Assembly (NCBI GenBank): GCA_023014485.1
Contig: JAJOZX010000197.1
Location: 961,001-1,025,000, forward strand
Direction: 5' to 3'
Length of the DNA stretch: 64,000 nucleotides
Source of the DNA: Bathynomus jamesi
Taxonomy: Eukaryota; Arthropoda; Malacostraca; Isopoda; Cirolanidae
Every line of letters starts with the position of its first letter. Position 1 is the first letter of the stretch. A program made the position numbers and the translations under genes. Under the pieces are notes generated by a model, which worked only from the letters and a program-made list of their open reading frames with translations, had not been told where the DNA came from and ran no database searches. Shown here in pieces: positions 10,207-22,704 of this stretch.

Positions 10207-10283
<77 letters not shown>

Positions 10284-13200
10284 TTTCCGAATGCTAACAG
10301 TCCGCATATGGAGGCGGGGCTTGTTTGTATTCAGATCATGTCGCGTTAGAGATCATAAATTATCTAATCAGGAGCCATGTTTCATTTATTCTAAAGGCTG
10401 ACCAATCAGGGATAAGAAACATTTTAACACCTTAAATCCGATAGTATTTCGTTAGAATATACATACAATGATCCTGTTCATATACTGTGTGTGTGTTGAC
10501 ATAATTTCCCATAGATATTATCTAATATAGTCTCTTCTAAGCATAACTATAACAATGATCTCTAAATATAACAATATATAAAATAATAAACTTCAGACTA
10601 GGAAACCGAAATAAAGTTAATCTATACTATAATAAGAGAGCTGTCCGTCTGTCTGTCCGTCTGTCCGTCTGTCTGTCCGTCACACTTTCAGAAATTGTTA
10701 GAAAAAATTGTGAAAAAATTCAGAAATTGTAAAAAAATTCAGAAATTGTATTACGGGCGGCAATGTGAAGCTCAAGATTTTCATGACTGTGTTCTTTTCT
10801 GTAGTTAAGCAACGGGGGAAGGGTGGGGGTTGGAGGAAGGGTGTGGGTGGGGGGAAGGGTGGGGGTGGGGGTAATGGGGGATTGGTGTGGTAATGGGGAG
10901 GGGTGGGGGTAATGGGGGAGGGGGTTAGCCCCCAAGTTGAATGGGGGTGAGGAGGTTTTGGGAGATACCAGATTCAGAAATGTTAACACAATGTGAAGCC
11001 CAAAATTTTCACGGCTGGGTTCTTTTTTGTAGTTTAGCCTGTCTAACCGTCAGCGAAGTGACGGGAACTGTACTAGTTATAAATAAAAATAAGGAACGGA
11101 TGTTTTACCTGTAGCAAATTTGTTCTTTCAACTAATTGGTGGGGGGCGGGTTTATGTGACAGGGGCAAAATTTACAGTTTTCTTCATCTCCTTTTCTTCC
11201 CATTTTCTCTCTAACTCTTTTATTTTCTCTACCAAATGACTCGTTGGCTGAAAAAGAGAATTGTAATCTTAGAAATCATATTTTAAAAAAGCTAAATTTG
11301 TACGATTCTTATATAGACACCGCAGCATTTATGGTGCATTTATCACTTTGGTTGTGTAAAATATATGTTCTTGCAATTCAATTCTAATGAACTAGTTGTT
11401 AATATTATATTTTTTGCTATTAATTATTGTATAAAAAGTTTTGGTACATATAAATCTCACCGAGAACAGGGTTTTTTTTTTAAATTTCTTACAAAGATCC
11501 TGATTGGTCAGTAATTGGTCACGTGGGAAATGACTAACCAATCTAAAACGACCACCTAACCTATACTGAAAATGAAAGATGCTAAATTCGATCAGTTTAA
11601 AGTGGATTTATTGGTACTGTTTTCAACCAGCCTTTAAACTGAAAGACGGTGCAATGAACCTCTTTAAACTATGAGTCAACCATCTTTAGCCATTACCAAC
11701 TTTTTTAGCTAGTCAGAAACGTAGCAATATCTTAAAAACCTGGTTCAAATACCGTAACCAGGGCCGTGTATATATAGCGTAACTCAGGACTAATTTTAAC
11801 CACCTTTCAATTTCAATGTAGGGTAATCTGATCTCCGCGAAACTTAATATTAGCCAAATCTTTAACAATTCTTAGATCATTAATATTATGACCTGAATTT
11901 CTAACAATCTACTGATACAAATGGTGACTTCATCTTACAAAATCGGCTCTAGAAACTCCCGTGAATGTGATGCGTGATTGTTTGCTGTCCATCTTTAAAA
12001 AACTTTTGGCTTTGAGAACAGATCCCAAGGAAAGTCTCATGCCCCTGAAAACAATGTAATAAATGTTAATTACCATTCATTAATTAACAAACCTATTAAA
12101 TATGAACAAAAACTGTTAACGTTGCCACGAAGAAGTAAAAAATCTGCCCATTTCTAATCACAGTGTTTAGAAATGTGAAAAATAAATTAGGAATTTGATT
12201 TTAGGATTTTGTAAAGAGAATTTAGTTGGTTCATTGTTTTCTTTTTATTCTTACTAGAATTTATTGGAGATATTATTTTATATTTCAGAACTAACAACAG
12301 CGGTAATGAAAGTTAATTAATTAATGAAATAAATTAAACTGATTAGAATTATTTTTTAATATTATTTCGAAAACCGACTGATTTGGAGGATTGGTTAATC
12401 CATCGCCGAAATTCGCTTTAATCCCACCAAAGAAGAAGAAAAAAAACATATATTGACATATATTAGTAATAAATCACGAATGTTTAGTTTTTAACTAAAA
12501 TTTCAATATTTTCACTAACTTTTGAATTTTCATTCACTTTTTATTGTGATTTTTCATGAAATTTCGCGGCACCCCCTATATAGGAAGTACTTGCGGCACC
12601 CCTATATAGGAGACACTCGTAGCACCCCAATATAGGAGACACTCGCGGCACACTACTCTATACTGTAGGCCTAATTTTCGGAACTAGTTTACCGTGAGTC
12701 TTCCGCAGGTATGGTCGCGTAAGGATATTTTAACCCCAATTCAGGCGACTCATTCGACTCAAACACAAAACTTTGCGTCTTTTTGAGAATGCCTTTACGA
12801 GGAGGAGATTCATACGTTGAGGCTGAGTTCGGCGAACCGGAAGGGTCCTGCTGTGGGAAGGAATGATAGACAGTATAAAATTTATATATTCTCTTTACAT
12901 ACAATAAAATAAAGCCTGTAAAGCTTAATAAGGACCAACTTAAATAAAATAAATATTGATCTAATTAACGTTTTTATGTTCTACGTTAAAAATCATTACA
13001 ATATTGCTATAATTGTAATAGTGTACTATTTATTTTTAGCAATAAAATGAAATAGTCTTTATAAATATATATATATGTAGTATGAAATAGTCTTTATAAA
13101 TATATATATGTAGTATGAAATAGTCTTTATATATAAAGTTTCATTTCATCCGTTTAAAATAAGAGAATATATATTAGTGCAATGAACTTCCAACAAGAGA

Positions 13201-16200
13201 AATTCGTAAACATACTCACTTCAGAACCGAATTCTAGTGCCATGAAAAGATTTTTTGCAAACGAATAAAGCAAACAACTTAATTTTGGCTACGAATTGTT
13301 TATGATAAGCGAGTAAAACGTTTTTAGCCTTTAGGAGCTTCCATAGGTAAGTTAGGTTCAAAGTAAACATTCCGTGAGAAGTTCCAGGGGAGCTAGTGAA
13401 GAATAGGGACCCCAGCCTTCTTTAGTTAGCTTTATAAGGCTAACTAACGAAACTATCATGACCTAACCTAACCAATCGTCAAGGGCGTACAGTTAACCTA
13501 ACGATTGGTTAGGTTAGGTCGTGATCTTTTCGTTAGTTAGCCTTATAAGCCTAACTAAAGAAGGCTGGGGGTCCCTATTCTTCAATGGCTCCGTTCCAGG
13601 CACCGCATTGAAGTTTACTTAAAGGTTGTTGTTGCTGTTGTTGTTGTATAAAAAAAATCGTGTTTCATTTCTTACTTCCTTTTTAGCATCCTCGGGTACA
13701 GCCTCCTTATCTTCATCAGGAGGGGGATGGCTGAAAGGACCCTCGACTTTAGTGACGGAGAACCTGGAGGGGCGTCTTTCCAGAATTGGGACCGAGATAA
13801 CTCGGGGTTTATCCTGGTTCGAATCGTCTTGGGGGTCGGGGGTAGAAGCCTTCTTTTGATCTTCATTTTTGTTGGATGCTTTGGGTGAAGAATGTTTTGG
13901 AAGATTATCCGATGGTTTTCGTTCTCTTTCGAACACATCTAAAAGAAAAAAGAGACATTTCAGTTTGATTTATAACCTTCTTAACCTTGTTTGGGTTCCG
14001 TGCGTAGGTCTTTCTTCACACGAAGGTCAAGCTGGTGGCTATATATATATATATATATATATAATGAAATTTTTAAGTTAATTTGGTTGGTTTACAAACA
14101 ATACATATTTCGAAGTTTAAATTTTAAATACATTACGACAGAAAAAATAACGGAATATAACGTTTTCCGTTATATCTGCCGTTAAATTATAACGGAAAAA
14201 GACCACAGAAGTCAATATATTATTATTATTATAAGCTTACCGATATAGAGGGTGATTCAAAAAAGTATTCCCAGAAATATTTATATAACAAGTTATTTCT
14301 GGAACACCTTATTGAACCACGCTCTAAAAACTGTCCGTTGCGTGTGTTCGTTGCGTGTAGTATAAAATATTACTACAAAAAACAATAAATCTAAACTTGG
14401 CATAAAAATCTCGTTCTACGACGCTTTGTATGTCGCAAAGTATGTCCACTGTCCAGCACTTTTTACCCACTCGGATGTAAGGTACACACAGCGGACAGTT
14501 TTAAGAGTACACCCCCTAGTTATAAAAACTATGTAAAGCCTATGTTCGAAATTGATTGATAATTTTTCCTTGCTTATTTACTTATAATTTACTTGAAGAT
14601 GGAAAAGAGATTTTGGCGAAACGTATGATCATTTCTTAAGAAAATTAATACTAAAATTGTTGTTTTGTAATTGGAGGGTTGAATGAGCAAATAAATAGCC
14701 ATGCCTGAGGCGTTACTGACGGCTAATAATAAATGTAATCAATCAAAGGAGGGTCAAAAACTGGCACAGCTCGCAAACCAACTAATGCCCACCATTGCGT
14801 TAACTCCTACATTATAACTAATCATCATTATCGAGATTCGAACCCCCGGACCTCACTACCTTCACTTCGCTTATAGGAAAGCGGTAGTATCCACTGAACT
14901 ACGAACGCTAGCTAGCTGAGACGTAACTACTCACTCACTCATCGTGTTACAAACTGATCAATTTAAGAATTTTAATATTCTGGCTTTGAACTTTGCAATG
15001 AATAAATGAGAAATCTTTACAACCTTTGATTTGAACACGTGGAGACTTGTTGCATCCTTCAAGCTTCATTTTTTCTTCCAGAACTCTAATAATGAATAGG
15101 GAAAAAGGCAAACGGATAAATAAGGAAGTAAACAAACAGAAAATAAATTGGTACTTTTTACAATATGAATACAATATGCTTATTAATATATTTTTAGATA
15201 TTTAGTATGAACATTTGCTATATTAATAAAATGCTTATTTATGTCAATCACCCTTGACGATTGGTTAGGTTTAGTCGTGATATTTTCGTTAAAACTAACG
15301 AAAATATTACGACTTAACCTAACCATTCGTCAATATATATACGAGGAGTGATCAAAAAGTATCGATAATTTTATTGCTACGGACATATGAGTGCAAATAA
15401 GAAATAACCGTTTACATATGTGAGTCTTCCTGCTCTCTGGCGTCTGCAGTCTGAAGCAAAATCTGCTACCATGAGTCAGTAGTTGGTTGGAGCGCTTAAA
15501 AGGAGGGTGTGTTTTTGAAGTACGTATAAATCTCTGAAATGGAACAACGCGCGTTCGGAGACGAACGAAATGATTAAAACAGCTTTTGGAAATGATGCTC
15601 TCAGTTTAGCTAACGCTTACAAATGGCACAAAAAGTTTAAAAATGGAGAAACATCGCTTGAAGACAAGGAACGCAGTGGCCGCCCTTCCACTTCTCGTAC
15701 GGATGAAAATGTCCAACAGATTCGATTTCTGGTACGAGCAAATTTAGCAAACTACTCTGCAGACGCCAGAGGGCAGGAAGACTCACATATATAAACGGTT
15801 ATTTCTTATTCGCATTCCTTTGTCCGTAGCAATAAAATTATCGATACTTTTTGATCACTCCTCGTATATAGACGATTTAAAATTTAAATTAAAAAAAAAA
15901 CAAAAACAAATCTACGGTTTTATAGCATATATTTTCACTTTTTACTAATAAAATTACTGTAGTTTCGTGAAAAAAGTTCGCCCAGAAACATGAAATTTCT
16001 AAAAATCATAAAAAATTACTAATTAGTAATAGTCTGTATTTCTTTGACTATTTTATTCTTCTTTGGTGACTAATAAAATTTCAAGAACAAAAAGCAATTA
16101 GTAATTTTTTATGCTTCATAGACACTTTACGTTTGTGGGCGAACTTTTTTCCGAAATTGTACAACGCCTATTTTGATAAAACAAGCGAGAAAACGTAATT

Positions 16201-19200
16201 CATAAACCAACGTAGAAAAGAAAAAGTTTTTTTTATAAACTAATTTATAAGCAGAGAATAATCAGAGAATTCTCATTTTATTTCACATTAGTAAAAATAA
16301 CAACTTAATTTTTATACCTTTCAGCTTCTAATTTCCAGTCGTTCAACAACTCCAGTTTTTTTTGTGGTCCAACACTATCTTTAATCAACGTTATCAGGTC
16401 TCGTCTATTGGCTGAACCGAGGAGGATCATTGAATCTAGAATAAAAGGAGATTTCTACAACTGTCATATCAAAAACAAAAAAGTATGAAAAATGAAAATG
16501 ATAACACAGTGTGACAATATTCATTATTCAGTGAGATTTCCAGCATGAAATTTACCTGAAGAATCGACAATAGGAAACATTTTGATTTTCTTGTTTTTTG
16601 AGAGAATAAGTTTTAGTTGGTTGTAACTTATTCCGTACCAGATGAACTTGACGTCCCTGACCATAAAATCTTCAACAAAGATGTCATATGCTTTGGAGGA
16701 GGTTGAAGGGATGCTTGGCAGATAAGGAAGTTTCTTCATGGTAATAATTGAGTCGAAAATAGAAGGCTGCAGTACTTGGGCGATTCCATTGGCTATGAAG
16801 ACCGCAACCTATATACGGAAAGTCTATTATTGGTGTAAGTTTATTGGGCATTTTATACCTCCTTTTAATACGGAGGATACCCATAACCTCTGTTTCGAAA
16901 CTTGATGGTGGCGCGACTATTGGGAAATTTAAATAGAATATCATTGTGTGTATATACATATACAGTATCCTTATGGAATAGTGACAGAATAATGTCCTAA
17001 AATGTTTGTCACTTTCTTGGGAGTTTCCGCCTATGGAGGCGGGGCTCATACAGCTCTTCCTAATGCGTATTCAGATTATGCTGGTTTAGCTTTAGAGATT
17101 ATGAATTGTCCAATCAGGGACCTTGTTTCATTTCTTCCAAAGGCTGACCAATCAGAGGAAGGAAAATATTTTCATATGTCAAATCCAATACTATTTCGTT
17201 AGAATATATGTACAATGGAACAATACAGTATTTGTCCTAATTACGAAAAAATATAGTAATTTCACTAGGACATAAGGAGTACGGGTTAAAATATACAGTA
17301 ACAAGCCTCTATCATCTTTATAAGAAATTAATTATAGAAATTTAAAAATATATATACTCTATACTGAAGTGTCTGAAACTATAAAATAAGTGTAACGTGA
17401 CTCACCATAATGGGTATGGCGAAAGTCATTTGCCCCGTGAGCTCAAAGGCAATGACTGAACTTGAAACAGTGTGGGTGACGGCCCCAGCTAAAGCCGCTG
17501 CTCCAACGATTGCGTAGCCGCCTTGAACGAATCATTTGTAAATAAGAGAGAAGAAAAATAGATACTTTGTGAAAATTCACACAATAACAACAATAAATAA
17601 ATACGTGAGATTTTTAGATTTTTTTAATAAAAAATTCCAAAAGAGGGAGACTATAATATGTTAATATGCTATGTTAATATAAATAACATAAGTAGAAATA
17701 ATTAAAAACAAACATTAAGATAAAGTTTTTGTATACAGTTCCCCAAAATACTAAAACTCAAAAATAGTCTTTTGTCTTTTAATTAAGGTGACCCTCACCT
17801 GGAGTAATCATCTCTTTGAAGATCCCAACAATTGTACCGTTTAAAGAGAAAACGTACATAAGTTCTCCTACTATTCTTCCAAGGGCAGCTCCAGTTTTAA
17901 AAACTGGAATAAAGATTCCAGCTGGAACTGGAATTGTGCTCGCCAAAATAGTACCAAAAAACTATAGAGAGAGGAAAAAGAGACTAGAAAGAAAATACCA
18001 GTATAAAAAGCATCATTCTTATGATGTACAGTAAGTAATTTATTCCTTATTTAAAATACAATTAGTAAAACTTAATAGCAATATGCATGAAAATGAAACC
18101 ACCATAAAAATGGATTTATTGAAAGCACAAACTTTCGGCTTATTCTCAGGCCGAGCCCCTGACACGAAACCCTCGCATTAGGCTTGTGTCGTTTTTTATT
18201 GTGATTATATTCCTGTCATTCAACGTCTCATATCTGAGACTATTCACTGACAACAATATTCATGACCGTGATTAATGAAATATATATATATAATGGAAGG
18301 TCAACGCGTGCAACAAATTTTACGCAAAAGACCTCTGAACTGAACCATCTAGAACAGAGGTGAGCAATTATTTCGGTCGGAGGGCCATTTAAAAAAAATT
18401 GGGCACTGGGCAGCGATCGCGGGCCGGTTAGCCTGAGCAATAACCAAAACTTAGATATCGTAAATAATTACAGTGTAAAATTACTGTACACAACAATTAC
18501 AGTAATTATTTTTAACACTTGCTTATTTTATGTACAAACCAAAGTCACAGCATAAAGGGACAGTAAATCAAATCGTTTATTACTGTTACCTTGTAGTAAT
18601 TACCTGTTACCTTGCGGTTTCTTAAGAACTTTTCGGTGACAATCAGGGGGTGTAGTGGCAAATTTTAATGTGCGGGAGCTCTAAAGAAATACCGGCATGT
18701 TGGTACATAATTTTAAATTCTACTATTATTTCCTTGTACCGGTACATCAGTTAATCAGGTAACCTGATTAACTGATTAACTGATGTATCGGTACAAGGAA
18801 ATAATAGCAGAATCTCAGTCTGTTTGTTCCCATCTTCCACGTATCAACTAAAAAGTAATAAATAATTAAAATTTGGATGAATGGAGGTGTGGGAGCGGTG
18901 CTCCCGTGCGCTCCCGCAGCACTACACTCCTGGTGACAATATGGACCGAATAAAATGTTGTGAATGGCCGGATCCGGCCCGCGAGTCGCATTTTACCCGC
19001 CTCTTATCTGGAACCTATACATAAAAATGCCATGGCATGACTCGCAAAACTTCTGCATTACGAAAACTGAATTAGAATCTACACATCAATATTCATAAAT
19101 CTGGACGAAGTAGTAGAAGGAATACTGACGGTGAAAACGACGTAAATGGAAAGATTGACGAAGATGCCCGTGTGAGGCGATCGCCAGTGGGAGATGACGT

Positions 19201-20039
19201 CATATTCGTGGACAGAAGGGTTCTCTTTCACCCACGAGAAATTGGAAAACAACCCAGCAACCTAAGAATAATGTTATTTCACATTAAGTAAATGAAAGCT
19301 ATTTATTATCTACTTAGTATCTATAATTATCTACTTATTATCTGTTGATCTATTTGTTTATCTATCTACATATTTATATACAGGGTGGCATAGAATTACC
19401 TATAGTAAAAGGTTGTCTTTCTCTAGAAGTACGCAATTTACTAAGTAATTTTGAATTTTGGGCCGCACACACATGCACTATATATTATAGACATACAGTA
19501 TACTGTATATAATAATATAATACATATTTAAAAATATAAGTTGTAATATGATCCAAATTTAATTAGCACGATGCAATATCATCACTAGAAAGCGTTAGAA
19601 AGAATATTTGATCATTAAAACTTTCAGTAAAATAAATTAAGTTGAAAAAAATACAAAGTTAAAACCTGATTTATTTTTGTTTTGTGGTTGACAGTTTCAG
19701 TAAAGTTGTTACAGTGAATGGTTAAAACCAAACACCTTCGGTCACGACAGGTCAGACCATTCAGATGAGACACGAGTTTGGCTATTACTGACAAATTAGT
19801 TCAAATTCCTGTGGCCACTGCTTATTTTAAAGTTCCAGAGTGGAGAAGGGGAGGGAGGCTTCGAGAGGCCCAACTCTAACCGCTGCGGAGGTGAAAGTCA
19901 AATCAGGATCTTCACAACCCGCGTCCAATCTCCAACCAACCAAGCAAGCCACGGGAGAGCTATTTTTTTATCTATTTGTTAACGTTACTTATAATAAAAT
20001 CCATAACAAAGTGGTGGAATGTGTCATACCTTATTCCCC

Positions 20040-20089
<50 letters not shown>

Positions 20090-22667
20090 CCGTCTATTCA
20101 AAATCAAAATAAGTTTAGATCAATATAAACCTCCTGCTGCGTTGTGAGTTCTCCGGCCACGAACATTCCTAAACCCAAAGGAAACGTCAAACTTGTATAC
20201 AGGAGGGTCACCAAAAATGGGTACAGCAACATGCTGTTGGGCAAGAAAACAGAAATTATTGGATTATTTTTTTTTGTTAACAAATTATAAGATGAAATTT
20301 GAAGTCACACTTAAATCATTTTTCCAAAAACATTATTGTAATCTCGTTAACTTTTGTCAACAATTTACAGAATTCCCAATTGACTTGTTAACTATTATAG
20401 TTAATTTAAATATACATTACTCATTTATTTTACTGTTTAACAAACATGTCCGCTACACCTGTTTCGGAACAGAGAGTAAAATAAGTTTAATGTAATCCGA
20501 ATATAAAGTCTTTAAGGAGTACACTTACGGTAGTACACTAAACGTACAATGAGATAAAATTAAAAGATTTTCTTTAATTCTTGGAAGTGTATTTTTTTGT
20601 CTACTTTCGGATGACTTCATTTGTCAAGAAGAGAACCGTTTCATCCACTGACCATGTACCTTCGATCTAGCATCAGTGTACTCTTGAATATTCCAGTTTT
20701 TTTTAAAAAGCGTATATTTACTCCTTTTTGTTTTACTTCCGGTCTGAAGCAGATACAGAGGACAGTTTATAAAGTGTACAGCAATAGGCAAGTTTTAATA
20801 AACATGCAGTGATTCATATCAGTGATAAATTCCACTAAACAGCACTCTATATATATATTAACCTTTGTTTGGTGATTGTTTTCATCACGCGATTGGTATT
20901 CTTGAATGCGACATATTTCTTGTGCATCCAGACAAACAATGCTCCCAAGAGACCACAAATGACTCTGAAAGAATAGTTTGATAATGGGGAAGGGTTCATC
21001 AATTAATGTTTTTCCTATATCCAGAAATCGGAGGACAACAATGTCGTTTTATAATATATTTTAAGATTTTTTTCAGTAGAAATTATTTTCGACATGAGAC
21101 AGAAACAGACTCAGAATTATCGCAAGGGTGAAGTATGGTGATTTGATACATTATTACTGCTTGCATCTTTGGGTCTTATTACAGTGTAGGGTAACGACTT
21201 CACAAATGGTTATATCATTATTTAGAAGATACATTATAAGCCGTCGAGCCTGTCTCAGGACAGCGCAGAGGGAAAACAAATAAAATTAGACCTTACCCCA
21301 TCAAAGCAAAGATGATAACCTCTTCAGGGGAGTAAGGAGTGTCTAATGAAAACCTTGTTCTGAAAACTGCTGTCAAAGTATCTGTGGGAAAAATATAAGT
21401 AAGTTTACTGTTAATGTTCCTTGTTTCGTACCAGTTTAGAGAGCAGTTTTAGACGTAATTAAGAACTAGTTTTCTTATACTTTCTTCTACTTTTGCTTAT
21501 AGATTATACAGGGTGATTTTTTTATTGGAGACCATGAAAAATAACTATAGCTCAAGACCTACACAAGTACACATCCGAGAGAAACTTAAAAATTGTGTAT
21601 ATCGGCGTCAGCGTATGTCGTAAGCACGCGTATAACATCACTGCCCGTTCCTCTGAATTGCCTCACCAACTTCCATATCACTGACTTCGATGGTTTATTT
21701 CGGCCTCGTAAACGACGCTGAAACTTAACCCCGACATGATTTAAATGACACACTTAATGTGTCGCTCAACGATAAACACACGCTCTTCCACACTGACCTC
21801 CATTACGAAACTAATAGCGCAGCGATCAGGTGATATTATACGCCGTATATGTACGACATATGCTGACGCCGATATACGCAGAATTTTTAAGTTTCTATTT
21901 GATGCGTGTCTTGAGATATAGTTATTTTTCATTGTTCTCAACTAAAAAAAAATCACCCTGTGTAATGCATAAAATCATCCCTTCATAACTGCTTCCCCCC
22001 CCCCCCAGTTATTATATTTGTAAATACCATATTATAATGCTTTCTTATGTCTGAAAGTTATTATTAAACTGGACTAATATAATATATATATATGTACAGG
22101 GTGTCCGAGAATTATCTGTACAATTTTTGGCTGTTATTAAAAGTCAACCATGAAGTGTAGAAATTCCAGTGTTGTCCCATTTTACAGAGAAACTCATTAA
22201 GTTTTTTCTGATAACAAGTTTTGACAAGTTTTTTCTTTTTTGTACGCGGGTGACAGACATTGATGATTTAAAAGCAAGAATCACAGCTGCTATTGAGCGA
22301 ATTGATGTGGATATGCTGCAGCGTACATGGCAACATTTGGATTATCGACTGGATGTTTTGCGAATCACTGATGGTGCACATATCGAGTGTTTGTAACAAC
22401 GTTACTTTAATAAAATAAACTTTTGAAAATAAAGATTCTAAATAATCTTGTTTAAGAATTTTACGTGTGTTATCAAGAATTTTATTAAAAGATGAAATTG
22501 TACAGATAATTTTCGGACACACTGGAATTTCTAAAAAACTTGTCAAAACTTGGTATCAGAAAAAACTTAATGAGATTCTCTGTAAAATGGGACAACACTG
22601 GAATTTCTACACTTCATGGTTGACTTTTAATAACAGCCAAAAATTGTACAGATAATTCTCGGACACC

Positions 22668-22704
<37 letters not shown>

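Noticed and set aside
12689..12904. Frame ending AEDSR stop as the C-terminus of the channel gene
   Set aside because: The TAA lies after a GT donor. Phase-matched exons continue to 9243 with CBS2 and a proper stop.
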